Shown: positions 8,282 to 16,085 of the stretch, in pieces | Position numbering within the stretch: the first letter of the stretch is position 1 | Layout of the letters: each line of letters opens with the position of its first letter | DNA from: Ga0077555 sp963741565 | GTDB lineage: Bacteria > Pseudomonadota > Alphaproteobacteria > Rhizobiales > Hyphomicrobiaceae | Assembly (NCBI GenBank): GCA_963741565.1 | Contig: CAVUIK010000008.1 | Coordinates: 248,001-312,000 of the forward strand | DNA: 64,000 nucleotides | Direction of reading: 5' to 3' | Made by a program: the position numbers and the translations under genes | Notes under the pieces: generated by a model | Told to the model about the DNA's origin: nothing | Seen by the model: only the letters and a program-made list of their open reading frames with translations | Database searches by the model: none

Positions 8282-10774
8282 ATGGAACCAACCGTGGCCC
8301 TGCCAGTCAATGAGGTGCTCGACGAGCTTCTTCGGGCGCTCGCGTCCGGCCCTTCCGCTGTGCTGGTGGCGCCGCCCGGTGCCGGCAAGACGACCGGCGT
8401 GCCACCTGCGCTGCTTGGCGCACCCTGGCTGGCTGCCGGAAAAATCCTGCTGCTGGAGCCGCGGCGGCTGGCTGCTCGCGCGGCGGCCGAGCGGATGGCC
8501 TCACTGCGCGGCGAGCGCGTCGGCGAAATCATCGGTCTCCGATCGCGCCTCGATACGCGGATCGGTCCAAACACCCGGATCGAGGTCGTCACCGAAGGCG
8601 TCTTCACGCGGCTCATTCTCGATGATCCCGCGCTCGACGGCATCGGCTGCGTGATTTTCGACGAGTTCCACGAGCGCTCGCTCGATGCCGATCTCGGTCT
8701 GGCCCTGGCGCTCGACGCGCGCGCGGGGCTGCGCGAGGATCTGCGTGTCGTCGTGATGTCGGCGACACTCGATGGCGCCCGTGTTGCCCGCCTGCTCGGT
8801 GACGCTCCGGTCATCCGGTCCGACGGCCGCGCATTTCCCGTCGAGACGCGCTACGTCGGCCGTCCCGCCGCCAGCCTGCGCATCGAAGAGGCGATGACGG
8901 AAACGATCGTGCGAGCGATCGGCGCCGAGCCGGGATCGCTGCTGGCGTTTCTTCCTGGACAGGCTGAGATCCGGCGCACCGCGGAGCGGATCGGGGAACG
9001 GTTGCGTGATCCGGCCATCGATATCGTTGAGTTGCATGGCGGCCTCGAAGGGCGCGCTCAATCAGACGCCATTCGACCGGCAGCCCCAGGCCGGCGCAAA
9101 ATCGTGCTCGCAACGGCCATTGCGCAAACGTCGATCACCATCGAGGGCGTGCGTCTCGTCGTCGACAGCGGGCTCGAGCGAGTGCCGCGGTTCGAGCCGG
9201 GTGTCGGCGTCACGCGGCTCGAGACCGTGCGCGTGGCACGCGCGACCGCCGATCAGCGGCAGGGGCGCGCCGGGCGCACGGAGCCCGGGATCTGCTATCG
9301 CCTTTGGACCGAACCGGAGACGATCGGCCTCAAACCGTTTGCCGAGCCGGAGATCCTCGCGGCTGACCTGACAAGCCTGACGCTCGATTGCGCGGCATGG
9401 GGCGTCGCCGATCCGCAGGCGCTGCTGTGGCTCGACCCGCCGCCGGCTGGCGCCTTGGCGGCCGCGCGCGAGGAACTGCGATCGCTCGAGGCACTCGATG
9501 CGGATGGCCGTCTGACACCCTCCGGCGAGCGCCTGCGCACCTTGCCGCTGCCGCCGCGCCTGGCACGCATGATCGCGACCGCTGCCGAGAACGGCCAGGA
9601 GATGGCCGCTGCCCATATCGCCGCGCTGATCGTGGAACGCGGGCTCGGCGGCCGTGCGATCGATCTCGACGAGCGGTTAACTGCGTTTCGCCGCGACCGG
9701 TCCCCGCGCGCCGACGGGATCCGGCGTTTGGCGGCAGGATGGGCGCGGAGCGCACGCGCCGGTGCCACCAAAGCGGGCCAATCCGGCACGCCACGATCGA
9801 GCGCGGCGTTGCTGGCGCTCGCCTATCCCGATCGGATTGCGAAGGCGCGCGGCACTCGTGGCGAGGTGCTGCTGGCCAATGGCCGAGGCGCGATCATCGA
9901 TGCGGCCGATCCGCTGGCGGATACCGACTTCCTGGTCGTCGGCGAGCTGGCGGGCATTGCCGCGCAGGCACGCGTGCTGCTGGCGGCGCGATTGGGAGAT
10001 GGTGAACTCGCCGAGATTGCCGGCCCGCGCATCCGGGACGAAGACGATATCGTGTTTGATGCCGGCGCGGCGGCCCTGCGCGCGCGGCGCACGCGACGCC
10101 TCGGCGCCATCGTCCTCTCCAGCGAGCCACGCAAGGTCACGGCCGATGACGCCGCCGCTGCCATGCTCGCCCATCATCTGGCCGTGCTCGGCATCGACCG
10201 ACTGCCCTGGACCCGCATGCAGCTCCAGTTGCGCGATCGCGTGGCGTTCCTGCGGTCGAGCGACAGCGGCGCGTTGGACAGCAACTGGCCAGAACTCGAT
10301 GACCGGGCCCTTAGCCGAACGGCCGAGACCTGGCTCGCGCCCTTCATCGTCGGCGCCACGCGCCTGTCGGACATCGACGCCGACCAACTCGGCCAAGCGC
10401 TCGATGCGCTGTTGCCATGGGAACTCAAGCGCCGCATCGAGACCGACGCACCCTCCCACTTCGAAGCGCCGACCGGCCAGCGGCATCCCATCGATTACGA
10501 GGGCGAGGGAGCCCCCATTGTCGCGCTTCGCGTGCAGGAGCTGTTCGGACTGAAAGCGCATCCAGCCATTGCCGGCGGCCGCCGGCCTCTGACGCTCCAT
10601 CTGCTGTCGCCGGCCGGGCGTCCTGTGCAGATTACGCGCGACTTGCCGGGTTTCTGGGCCGGCACATGGGCCGATGTCAAAGCCGAGATGAAGGGACGCT
10701 ATCCCAAACATCCCTGGCCCGACGATCCCGCCAATGCCGTGCCGACCACCCGTGCCAAGCCGCGCGGCACCTGA
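8282..10774 (+). CDS. hrpB: ATP-dependent helicase HrpB
   Basis: An 830-residue DEAH-box-type RNA helicase of the HrpB family. Walker A is PPGAGKTT at residues 31-38. Motif II reads DEFH near 128, followed by ERSLDADLGLALALDA. Motif III is MSAT. QRQGRAGRTEPGICYRLW, the motif VI region, lies near 332. The HrpB-specific C-terminal domain ends with a segment containing LPGFWAGTWADVKAEMKGRYPKHPWPDD-type residues, which is diagnostic. Its role in most bacteria is poorly defined, though it is linked to RNA metabolism. It stands alone, 178 bases from the divergent GST gene. Confidence 0.95.
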   Translation: MEPTVALPVNEVLDELLRALASGPSAVLVAPPGAGKTTGVPPALLGAPWLAAGKILLLEPRRLAARAAAERMASLRGERVGEIIGLRSRLDTRIGPNTRIEVVTEGVFTRLILDDPALDGIGCVIFDEFHERSLDADLGLALALDARAGLREDLRVVVMSATLDGARVARLLGDAPVIRSDGRAFPVETRYVGRPAASLRIEEAMTETIVRAIGAEPGSLLAFLPGQAEIRRTAERIGERLRDPAIDIVELHGGLEGRAQSDAIRPAAPGRRKIVLATAIAQTSITIEGVRLVVDSGLERVPRFEPGVGVTRLETVRVARATADQRQGRAGRTEPGICYRLWTEPETIGLKPFAEPEILAADLTSLTLDCAAWGVADPQALLWLDPPPAGALAAAREELRSLEALDADGRLTPSGERLRTLPLPPRLARMIATAAENGQEMAAAHIAALIVERGLGGRAIDLDERLTAFRRDRSPRADGIRRLAAGWARSARAGATKAGQSGTPRSSAALLALAYPDRIAKARGTRGEVLLANGRGAIIDAADPLADTDFLVVGELAGIAAQARVLLAARLGDGELAEIAGPRIRDEDDIVFDAGAAALRARRTRRLGAIVLSSEPRKVTADDAAAAMLAHHLAVLGIDRLPWTRMQLQLRDRVAFLRSSDSGALDSNWPELDDRALSRTAETWLAPFIVGATRLSDIDADQLGQALDALLPWELKRRIETDAPSHFEAPTGQRHPIDYEGEGAPIVALRVQELFGLKAHPAIAGGRRPLTLHLLSPAGRPVQITRDLPGFWAGTWADVKAEMKGRYPKHPWPDDPANAVPTTRAKPRGT

Positions 10775-10875
10775 TCCGGGCTGCGGCGACGTGCGCGGCG
10801 GGCCAAACGGATTGGGCCTTATCGGATTGGCCGCGCCATGCCAGTCTCCGCCGCAACGCTTCGAGGACATAATCC

Positions 10876-11532
10876 ATGCTCACCATTTACGGCTGCTATC
10901 GCTCGCGCGCCTCGCGCAACATTTGGCTCGCCAATGAGCTTGGCATTCCGTTCAAGCACGTGCCCGTCATTCAAGCCTATCGCCTGGCCAACCCTGACGC
11001 ACCGGACGCGCCAATCCATTCGCGCTCGCCCGCATTCCTCAAGATCAATCCGAACGGACGGATTCCTTCAATCGAGGATGACGGGTTGGTTCTGCATGAG
11101 TCGCTCGCGATCAACCTCTATCTCGCGAAGAAGCATGGCGGCCCGCTGGCACCGGCATCGGTGGCCGAAGATGGCGAGATGACCATGTGGACGGTCTGGT
11201 CGATGACCGAGGTCGAGCCGCACTCGATCCAGATTCTCTATCACCGTTTGGCGAAACCGCCGGCCGAGCGCGACGCGGCGATCGCCGATGCGGCAGTCGC
11301 GGAGCTGCGCGCGCCCTTCGCCGTGCTGGACCGAACACTGGCGCGCTCCAGCTTCGTGGTGGGCAATCGCTTCACGGTGGCCGACATCGGCGTCGCGGAG
11401 GTCGTGCGTTATGCGCAGCCGGCACCGGAGCTCTTTGAAGCGGCGCCACGCGTCAAAGCCTGGCTCGCCGCGTGTCATGCCCGACCAGCCTTCAAGGCAA
11501 TGATGGCTGCGCGGGAGCTGGAGCCCGCCTGA
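10876..11532 (+). CDS. Glutathione S-transferase family protein
   Basis: A 218-residue GST. The N-terminal domain begins MLTIYGCYRSRASRNIWLA, with the serine/arginine-rich motif of beta or zeta-like bacterial GSTs. INPNGRIPSIEDDG near residue 57 carries the cis-proline, and LHESLAINLYLAKK provides the glutathione gamma-glutamyl contacts. The C-terminal helical domain has FTVADIGVAEV near residue 170. It follows hrpB by 100 bases and is followed after 44 bases by a PaaI thioesterase on the same strand. Substrate unknown. Confidence 0.85.
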   Translation: MLTIYGCYRSRASRNIWLANELGIPFKHVPVIQAYRLANPDAPDAPIHSRSPAFLKINPNGRIPSIEDDGLVLHESLAINLYLAKKHGGPLAPASVAEDGEMTMWTVWSMTEVEPHSIQILYHRLAKPPAERDAAIADAAVAELRAPFAVLDRTLARSSFVVGNRFTVADIGVAEVVRYAQPAPELFEAAPRVKAWLAACHARPAFKAMMAARELEPA

Positions 11533-11576
11533 GGCCACCCCGCATTCACAACCCAACCCCGGCAACGACGAGGACG

Positions 11577-11996
11577 ATGATGACGGACCTGTTGGACAAA
11601 GTTCGCGCGCACATGCCACCCATGAGCAAGCTCCTCGGCGTCGAGATCATCGCCATCACCCTCGACAAAGTCGAAGCGCGCATAATCGCACGGGAGGACA
11701 TGAGCAATGGCTCGGGCATCCTGCATGGCGGGGCTTATATGACCTTCGCCGATTACCTCGGAGCGATTGGCACGGTCGTCAATTTGCCGAAGGGGCATAC
11801 GACGACGACAATGGAGAGCAAGACGAATTTCTTCGCGCCCGCCGTGATCGGTAGCACCGTGCTGGGCACCTCGACGCCCCTGCACAAGGGCCGCAAGACC
11901 ATGGTCTGGCAAACGCGGCTGACCAACCCCGACGGCAAGCTGCTGGCGATGATCACGCAGACGCAGATGGTGCTCGAGCCAAGGCCCAAGACCTAG
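11577..11996 (+). CDS. PaaI-family hotdog thioesterase
   Basis: A 139-residue single-hotdog protein of the PaaI/YigI acyl-CoA thioesterase family. The catalytic-helix region GILHGGAYMTFADYLGAI near residues 43-60 has the family HGG motif, and TTTMESKTNFFAPA near 70-83 is the central beta strand. It is expected to hydrolyse aryl- or acyl-CoA thioesters in the cytosol. Two adjacent ATG codons (11577, 11580) fit equally. It lies 44 bases after the GST gene. The stop codon overlaps by a few bases the end of the convergent RutA-like gene. Confidence 0.82.
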   Translation: MMTDLLDKVRAHMPPMSKLLGVEIIAITLDKVEARIIAREDMSNGSGILHGGAYMTFADYLGAIGTVVNLPKGHTTTTMESKTNFFAPAVIGSTVLGTSTPLHKGRKTMVWQTRLTNPDGKLLAMITQTQMVLEPRPKT

Positions 11997-13069
11997 GCGG
12001 TCGTCCCGCCGACAGCTGGCAATGGACGTGACTTGAGCTTTGGCAGCACCTGCTCGATGAACGCCACGAGATCGCGCTCAAAATCCGGAAACGTCAGGCA
12101 CACGCCGCTGATGCCGGCCTCGGCCACGGCGTCGATCCGCTCGGCGACGCCGGCGTAGGAGGACGTAATGAACGGAAATCCCATGAAGGTGAGCCGGAGC
12201 TGATCGAGGCCCGCGAGATTGCGCGTGGGATCGCGACCCGACATCCGCAACCACTCGGCAATTGCGACCGGGTCCGAGTGCGCGAGATACCTGTCCTGCC
12301 GCGCCAACGCGCCAGCCTCCGTCTCCGCCGCGATAACGTTGATCAGCGCATAGGCGCCGACCTTGCGCCGATGTGCGGCTGCAAGCCGGGCGAGCTTGGC
12401 GCTGAGCCCGGCGAGCGTATCGGATGTGTCGTGCATGCGGCCAACGAACCCAAAGCTTGCATACTTCGACGTAAAGGCGAGGGCTGCGTCGGATTGACCC
12501 GCACAGATGATCTCGAGCGGGCGCGACGGTTTCGGATAGGACATGCAGTCTTCGATGGTGAAGAACTTGCCCTTGTGCGACGCGCGACCGGTCGTCCAGA
12601 GCGCCTGCATTACCTCGATGAACTCCTCCGCATAAGCGTAGCGGTAGGTGTGATATCCGTCCTCTGGCCACATGCCCATCTGCCCATATTCGAACTGGTT
12701 CCAGCCGGCCACGATGTTGACGCCAAATCGGCCACCACTGACGTCGTCGATGGTAACCGCCATCTTGGCGGCAACGGCCGGGTGAAAGGCGCGCACGCCG
12801 ACCGACGCATAGAGCTTGATGCGACGGGTCGCAGCGGCCAGGGCCGACATCAGCGTGAATGACTCGAGCGACTCGTCCCAGTGCCGGGACCGGCCGCCAT
12901 ATCCGCGCCATTTCGACGCCGAGAGCACGAAATCGAGGCCGGCCTCCTCCGCGATCACGGTAATCCGCCGATTGAGCTCGAACGTCGGGGCTGGATGCGT
13001 CTCCGGCGTGGTTGCAATTACGGAAAGGCCGCGCGTGTTCGGCAGGAAAAGTCCGATTTGGAACGACAT
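11993..13069 (-). CDS. RutA-like flavin-dependent monooxygenase (LLM class)
   Basis: A 358-residue luciferase-like monooxygenase with strong family resemblance to pyrimidine oxygenase RutA. Shared segments include PTFELNRRI, LESFTLMSALAA, ISGGRFGVNIV-type residues (here VSGGRFGVNIVAGWNQFEY), MGMWPEDGYH and EIICAGQSDA. RutA opens the uracil ring, but RutB-RutG partners are absent here, so the substrate may differ. The start MSFQIGLFLPN at 13069 matches the family N-terminus. The gene is divergent from an amidase, with a 14-base palindrome (13112-13125) between them that may regulate both. The amidase could act on a ring-opened amide product, which is an inference. Confidence 0.8.
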   Translation of the reverse strand: MSFQIGLFLPNTRGLSVIATTPETHPAPTFELNRRITVIAEEAGLDFVLSASKWRGYGGRSRHWDESLESFTLMSALAAATRRIKLYASVGVRAFHPAVAAKMAVTIDDVSGGRFGVNIVAGWNQFEYGQMGMWPEDGYHTYRYAYAEEFIEVMQALWTTGRASHKGKFFTIEDCMSYPKPSRPLEIICAGQSDAALAFTSKYASFGFVGRMHDTSDTLAGLSAKLARLAAAHRRKVGAYALINVIAAETEAGALARQDRYLAHSDPVAIAEWLRMSGRDPTRNLAGLDQLRLTFMGFPFITSSYAGVAERIDAVAEAGISGVCLTFPDFERDLVAFIEQVLPKLKSRPLPAVGGTTA

Positions 13070-13111
13070 GGCAAGCCTTGTTGTGGCGCAAGCGACCGGC
13101 GCATCGTCGAG

Positions 13112-13125
13112 GCGCCAGCTGGCGC
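13112..13125. promoter_or_regulatory. palindrome GCGCCAGCTGGCGC between divergent genes
   Basis: A perfect 14-base palindrome sits 43 bases from the RutA-like start and 74 bases from the amidase start. Its location in a short divergent intergenic region fits an operator for a dimeric repressor. High GC makes short palindromes common, so this is tentative. Confidence 0.35.
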
Positions 13126-13198
13126 TGTCAATCGACGACGCCCCTTGCCGCAACGGATCTGACTGCTACCGTGCCGGCTTGGCAGAGCGGAGGATTTC

Positions 13199-14638
13199 AT
13201 GCGTAGTGAAGAGCTGGCCTATGTCTCGGCCGCCGATCTGGCGGTCATGATCGCGACCAAGAAGATCTCCGCCGTCGAGGTCATGCGAGCGATACTTTCT
13301 CGCGCCGAGCGCGCGCAGCCGATCCTGAACTGCTTCATCACCGTGTGCGCCGAGCAGGCATTGCGCGACGCGGCCGAGGCAGACAAGGCAGTTGCCCGCG
13401 GCGACGAGCTCGGCGCCCTGCACGGCGTGCCGCTGCACGTGAAGGATCTGGTCAATACGGCCGGTGTTCGCACGACATTCGGATCCTTCATCCACGAGCA
13501 CAACATCCCGACGGAGGATCAGGTCTCGATCGCGCGGCTGAAGGCAGCCGGCGCCATCCTGTTCGCGAAGACGACAACGCCCGAGTTCGGCCATATGCCC
13601 TGGACCGAGGCCCCGCTGTTCGGGCGCACGCGCAACGCCTGGGATGCGACACGCACGTCCGGCGGCTCATCGGGAGGTGCTGCCGTTGCTTGTGCCGCCG
13701 GCATCGGGCCGCTTGCTGTCGCAACAGATGCCGGCGGCTCGACGCGCATACCGGCCGCCTGCAACGGCGTCGTCGGGATCAAACAGTCGCTCGGTCTCAT
13801 CCCGCACGACAGCGCGCCCGACGCCTTCTCCAACATGAGCTACATCACGCCAACCACGCGGACAGTGATGGATACGGCGCTGATGCTCGAGGCGATGGCC
13901 GGGTGGCATCCCTCCGATCCGCACTCGTTCGGCATGCCGGCAACCGGGTATGTGGCGGCGGCCCGCGCCGAAGGCGATCTCAAAGGTCTGAAAGTGGCGT
14001 GGCGGCCCTACCTCGCGAATACGATTGCCGACACCGAATACCTGGCGCGTTGCGAGGCGATGGCTGGCGTCCTCGGCGAACTCGGCGCCATCGTCGAGCC
14101 GATGGGCGACGATCTCGAACCGACCGAACCATTCTGGCTGACGCTCTCCACCGCGCTCTGGAATGCTCGTTTCGCCGATCAGCTGGCGCAGTGGCGCGAC
14201 AAGCTGAGCCCGACACTGGTTCGCCAGATGGGCGGCGGCGAGGGTCAGACGGCAGAAATGGTCGGTCGCGCCCTGATGTCGCGAACCAAGCTCTACCGGC
14301 AGGTGCAAGCCTGGTTCGAGCGGTTCGATGTGATCGTGATGCCGACGCTCGCCCGCACGCCGCTCGGTATCGACGAGAAGCTGTTCGAACCGGTGCTGAT
14401 CGAAAACCGGGTCGCCGGTAGCGTGCGGCGCGCCTGGTATCCCTATACGCATCCATTCAATCTGACGGGAAACCCTGCGATTGCGCTGCCAGCAGGCCTC
14501 CACAGCGATGGTTTGCCGGTGTCCGTCCAGATTGTCGGGCGGCGCGGCGAGGATGCGCAACTGCTCCGGATCGCCGCGCTGTTCGAGGCGGCGCACCCTT
14601 GGGATCACATCCGCCCGAAAATCGCGGGCCTCGACTGA
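13199..14638 (+). CDS. Amidase (amidase-signature family)
   Basis: A 479-residue amidase-signature hydrolase. The catalytic Lys lies in HGVPLHVKDLVNTAGV near residue 84. The glycine/serine motif GGSSGGAA near 158-165 and the nucleophile region DAGGSTRIPAACNG near 178-191 complete the Ser-cisSer-Lys triad. It should hydrolyse an amide bond to an acid and ammonia. It is not likely GatA, since no gatB or gatC is adjacent. GGAGG five bases before ATG 13199 sets the start. It is divergent from the RutA-like monooxygenase gene and may process a related nitrogen compound. Confidence 0.9.
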   Translation: MRSEELAYVSAADLAVMIATKKISAVEVMRAILSRAERAQPILNCFITVCAEQALRDAAEADKAVARGDELGALHGVPLHVKDLVNTAGVRTTFGSFIHEHNIPTEDQVSIARLKAAGAILFAKTTTPEFGHMPWTEAPLFGRTRNAWDATRTSGGSSGGAAVACAAGIGPLAVATDAGGSTRIPAACNGVVGIKQSLGLIPHDSAPDAFSNMSYITPTTRTVMDTALMLEAMAGWHPSDPHSFGMPATGYVAAARAEGDLKGLKVAWRPYLANTIADTEYLARCEAMAGVLGELGAIVEPMGDDLEPTEPFWLTLSTALWNARFADQLAQWRDKLSPTLVRQMGGGEGQTAEMVGRALMSRTKLYRQVQAWFERFDVIVMPTLARTPLGIDEKLFEPVLIENRVAGSVRRAWYPYTHPFNLTGNPAIALPAGLHSDGLPVSVQIVGRRGEDAQLLRIAALFEAAHPWDHIRPKIAGLD

Positions 14639-14644
14639 TAGGTT

Positions 14645-15403
14645 CTACTGCAGTACGGCCGATGCGATGGCACCAATTCCAGAGAGCAGCAGCAGCGCCA
14701 GCAGGATCGGCTGGAAGCGCGCCTCGGGGATCCGTTCGGAGAGCTTGGAGCCGCCGATCGTCGCAATAGGAACGATGACGGCCAGGACGGCAACCGTCCG
14801 CCAGGCGGCGGCATCGAATGCGCCGGACATAAGCGACAGCGCGAAGACCGTGACATAGCAGACCGCGAAGAAGCTCAACGACAAGGCACGCGCCGCGTCT
14901 TTCGCCAGCCCGCGCCCGATGAGGTAGATCATCAGCGGCGGCCCCGGCATCACGAGCAAGGCTGTCATTGCTCCCGAAACCGCGCCGGCGGCCAAGCCCG
15001 GCATCGGCCGGTCCGCCGTTGTATCCGTCGCGGTGGCGCCGATCATGCCACGCTGGCGCAGCACGAAAATCAGTGTGACGAACAGGATCACCACGCCGAT
15101 GCCAACCTTCAAGGCGCGGACGTTGGCGACCTGCAGGATGGCAAATCCGATCGGACAGCCGATGGCAGCTCCGAGGACCAGCTGCCGGACGTGCCAACGC
15201 GGCGCGGCGTGCCAGAGGCGCGGCACCATCCAAAGGCTCTGCACGACATGCAGGGCAACAAGGATAGCAATCGCCGCGGTCGAGTTGATAACGGCAAGGA
15301 ACACGGGCGCGGCAACGATCGCGAATCCAAAGCCTGTGGCCGCCTGAATCATTGCGCCGGCGAATGTCGCAAGTCCCAGCAATGTCAGCGAGAGGACATC
15401 CAT
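14645..15403 (-). CDS. Sulfite exporter TauE/SafE (TSUP) family permease
   Basis: A 252-residue polytopic membrane protein with about eight hydrophobic segments. It opens MDVLSLTLLGLATFAGAMIQ with the TSUP-family glycine-rich first helix (QAATGFGFAIV). The second half repeats the motif region around GAVSGAMTALLVMPGPPLM. TSUP proteins move sulfite, sulfoacetate or other organosulfur or organic anions. Its start overlaps the stop of the DUF486 gene by one base (TGATG), so the two are translationally coupled. It is convergent with the amidase, ending seven bases from that stop. Substrate unknown. Confidence 0.85.
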   Translation of the reverse strand: MDVLSLTLLGLATFAGAMIQAATGFGFAIVAAPVFLAVINSTAAIAILVALHVVQSLWMVPRLWHAAPRWHVRQLVLGAAIGCPIGFAILQVANVRALKVGIGVVILFVTLIFVLRQRGMIGATATDTTADRPMPGLAAGAVSGAMTALLVMPGPPLMIYLIGRGLAKDAARALSLSFFAVCYVTVFALSLMSGAFDAAAWRTVAVLAVIVPIATIGGSKLSERIPEARFQPILLALLLLSGIGAIASAVLQ

Positions 15404-15762
15404 CACGCGCGGCCTGCGAACACGAATCCGGCTCCGGCAGCGATTAGGGCGAAGCCGACGGCGTGGTTCCAGCCGAGCGGCTCCTTGAGATAGAGGACCG
15501 AAAATCCGGCGAAAACGATCAACGTGATGATCTCCTGGATCGTCTTCAGTTCGGCAGCCGAGTAGACCGCATGGCCCTGGCGGTTGGCGGGTACTGCCAG
15601 GCAATACTCGATGAACGCGATGCCCCACGACGCCAGGATGACGAGCAGCAGGGGTTTCTCCTTGAAGGCGAGGTGCCCGTACCAGGCGAGCGTCATGAAG
15701 ACATTGGACGCCAGAAGCAGCAGAATGGGGATCAGATAGGGTTGAATCGGGCTTGCGGACAT
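15403..15762 (-). CDS. DMT-superfamily small membrane protein (DUF486)
   Basis: A 119-residue protein with four hydrophobic segments, matching DUF486 in the drug/metabolite transporter superfamily. Recognisable family pieces are LLLASNVFMTLAWYGHL, WGIAFIEYCLAVPANR and LKTIQEIITLIVFAGFSVLYL. ATG 15762 begins a typical family N-terminus; longer frames only add charged non-homologous sequence. It is the first gene of a coupled pair with the TSUP permease. The function of the family is not established. Confidence 0.85.
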   Translation of the reverse strand: MSASPIQPYLIPILLLLASNVFMTLAWYGHLAFKEKPLLLVILASWGIAFIEYCLAVPANRQGHAVYSAAELKTIQEIITLIVFAGFSVLYLKEPLGWNHAVGFALIAAGAGFVFAGRA

Positions 15763-15888
15763 GCGGGGTCCTTTGCGTCGGGCTCGACTCATCAAGCCGG
15801 TGACCGGGAACCAAACGGGCCCGGCCGTCAACCAGGATGGCATTTTCCGAGCGCGCTTGCCCTTGGCAGGCCGCACGGATCAGTACAT

Positions 15889-15963
15889 CTAGTGTCCCGA
15901 TCGCGAAGTTCGTCACCTTCTGCCGCAATCTCTCAACGAACTTCGCGATCGAAAGGACACTAG
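15889..15963. repeat. long palindromic element 1 (CTAGTGTCC ends)
   Basis: A 75-base inverted repeat. Outer arms CTAGTGTCC (15889-15897) and GGACACTAG (15955-15963) pair perfectly. A 16-base inner stem (15898-15913 with 15936-15951) is also perfect. Three unpaired A bases separate the stems on the 3' side, and the loop is 22 bases. It closely matches the geometry of element 2 in reverse orientation. It lies 126 bases upstream of the DUF486 start. Confidence 0.85.
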
Positions 15964-15976
15964 CAACTCTATGCGT

Positions 15977-16053
15977 CTAGTGTGGTTCAGATTGCGAAGT
16001 CCGCCCTCGAGCCAGCCGACGGAACAAGGCGGACTTCGCAATCACCACACTAG
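15977..16053. repeat. long palindromic element 2 (CTAGTGTGGT ends)
   Basis: A 77-base inverted repeat 13 bases from element 1. Outer arms of 10 bases (15977-15986 and 16044-16053) and an inner 16-base stem (15990-16005 with 16028-16043) pair perfectly. A three-base bulge lies on the 5' side and the loop is again 22 bases. Read on the minus strand it aligns with element 1, sharing GCGAAGT in the stem, with paired substitutions. It ends 32 bases before the kinase start codon. Confidence 0.85.
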
Positions 16054-16085
16054 CGGACAACACACCTATACGAGGACGCTGAACA

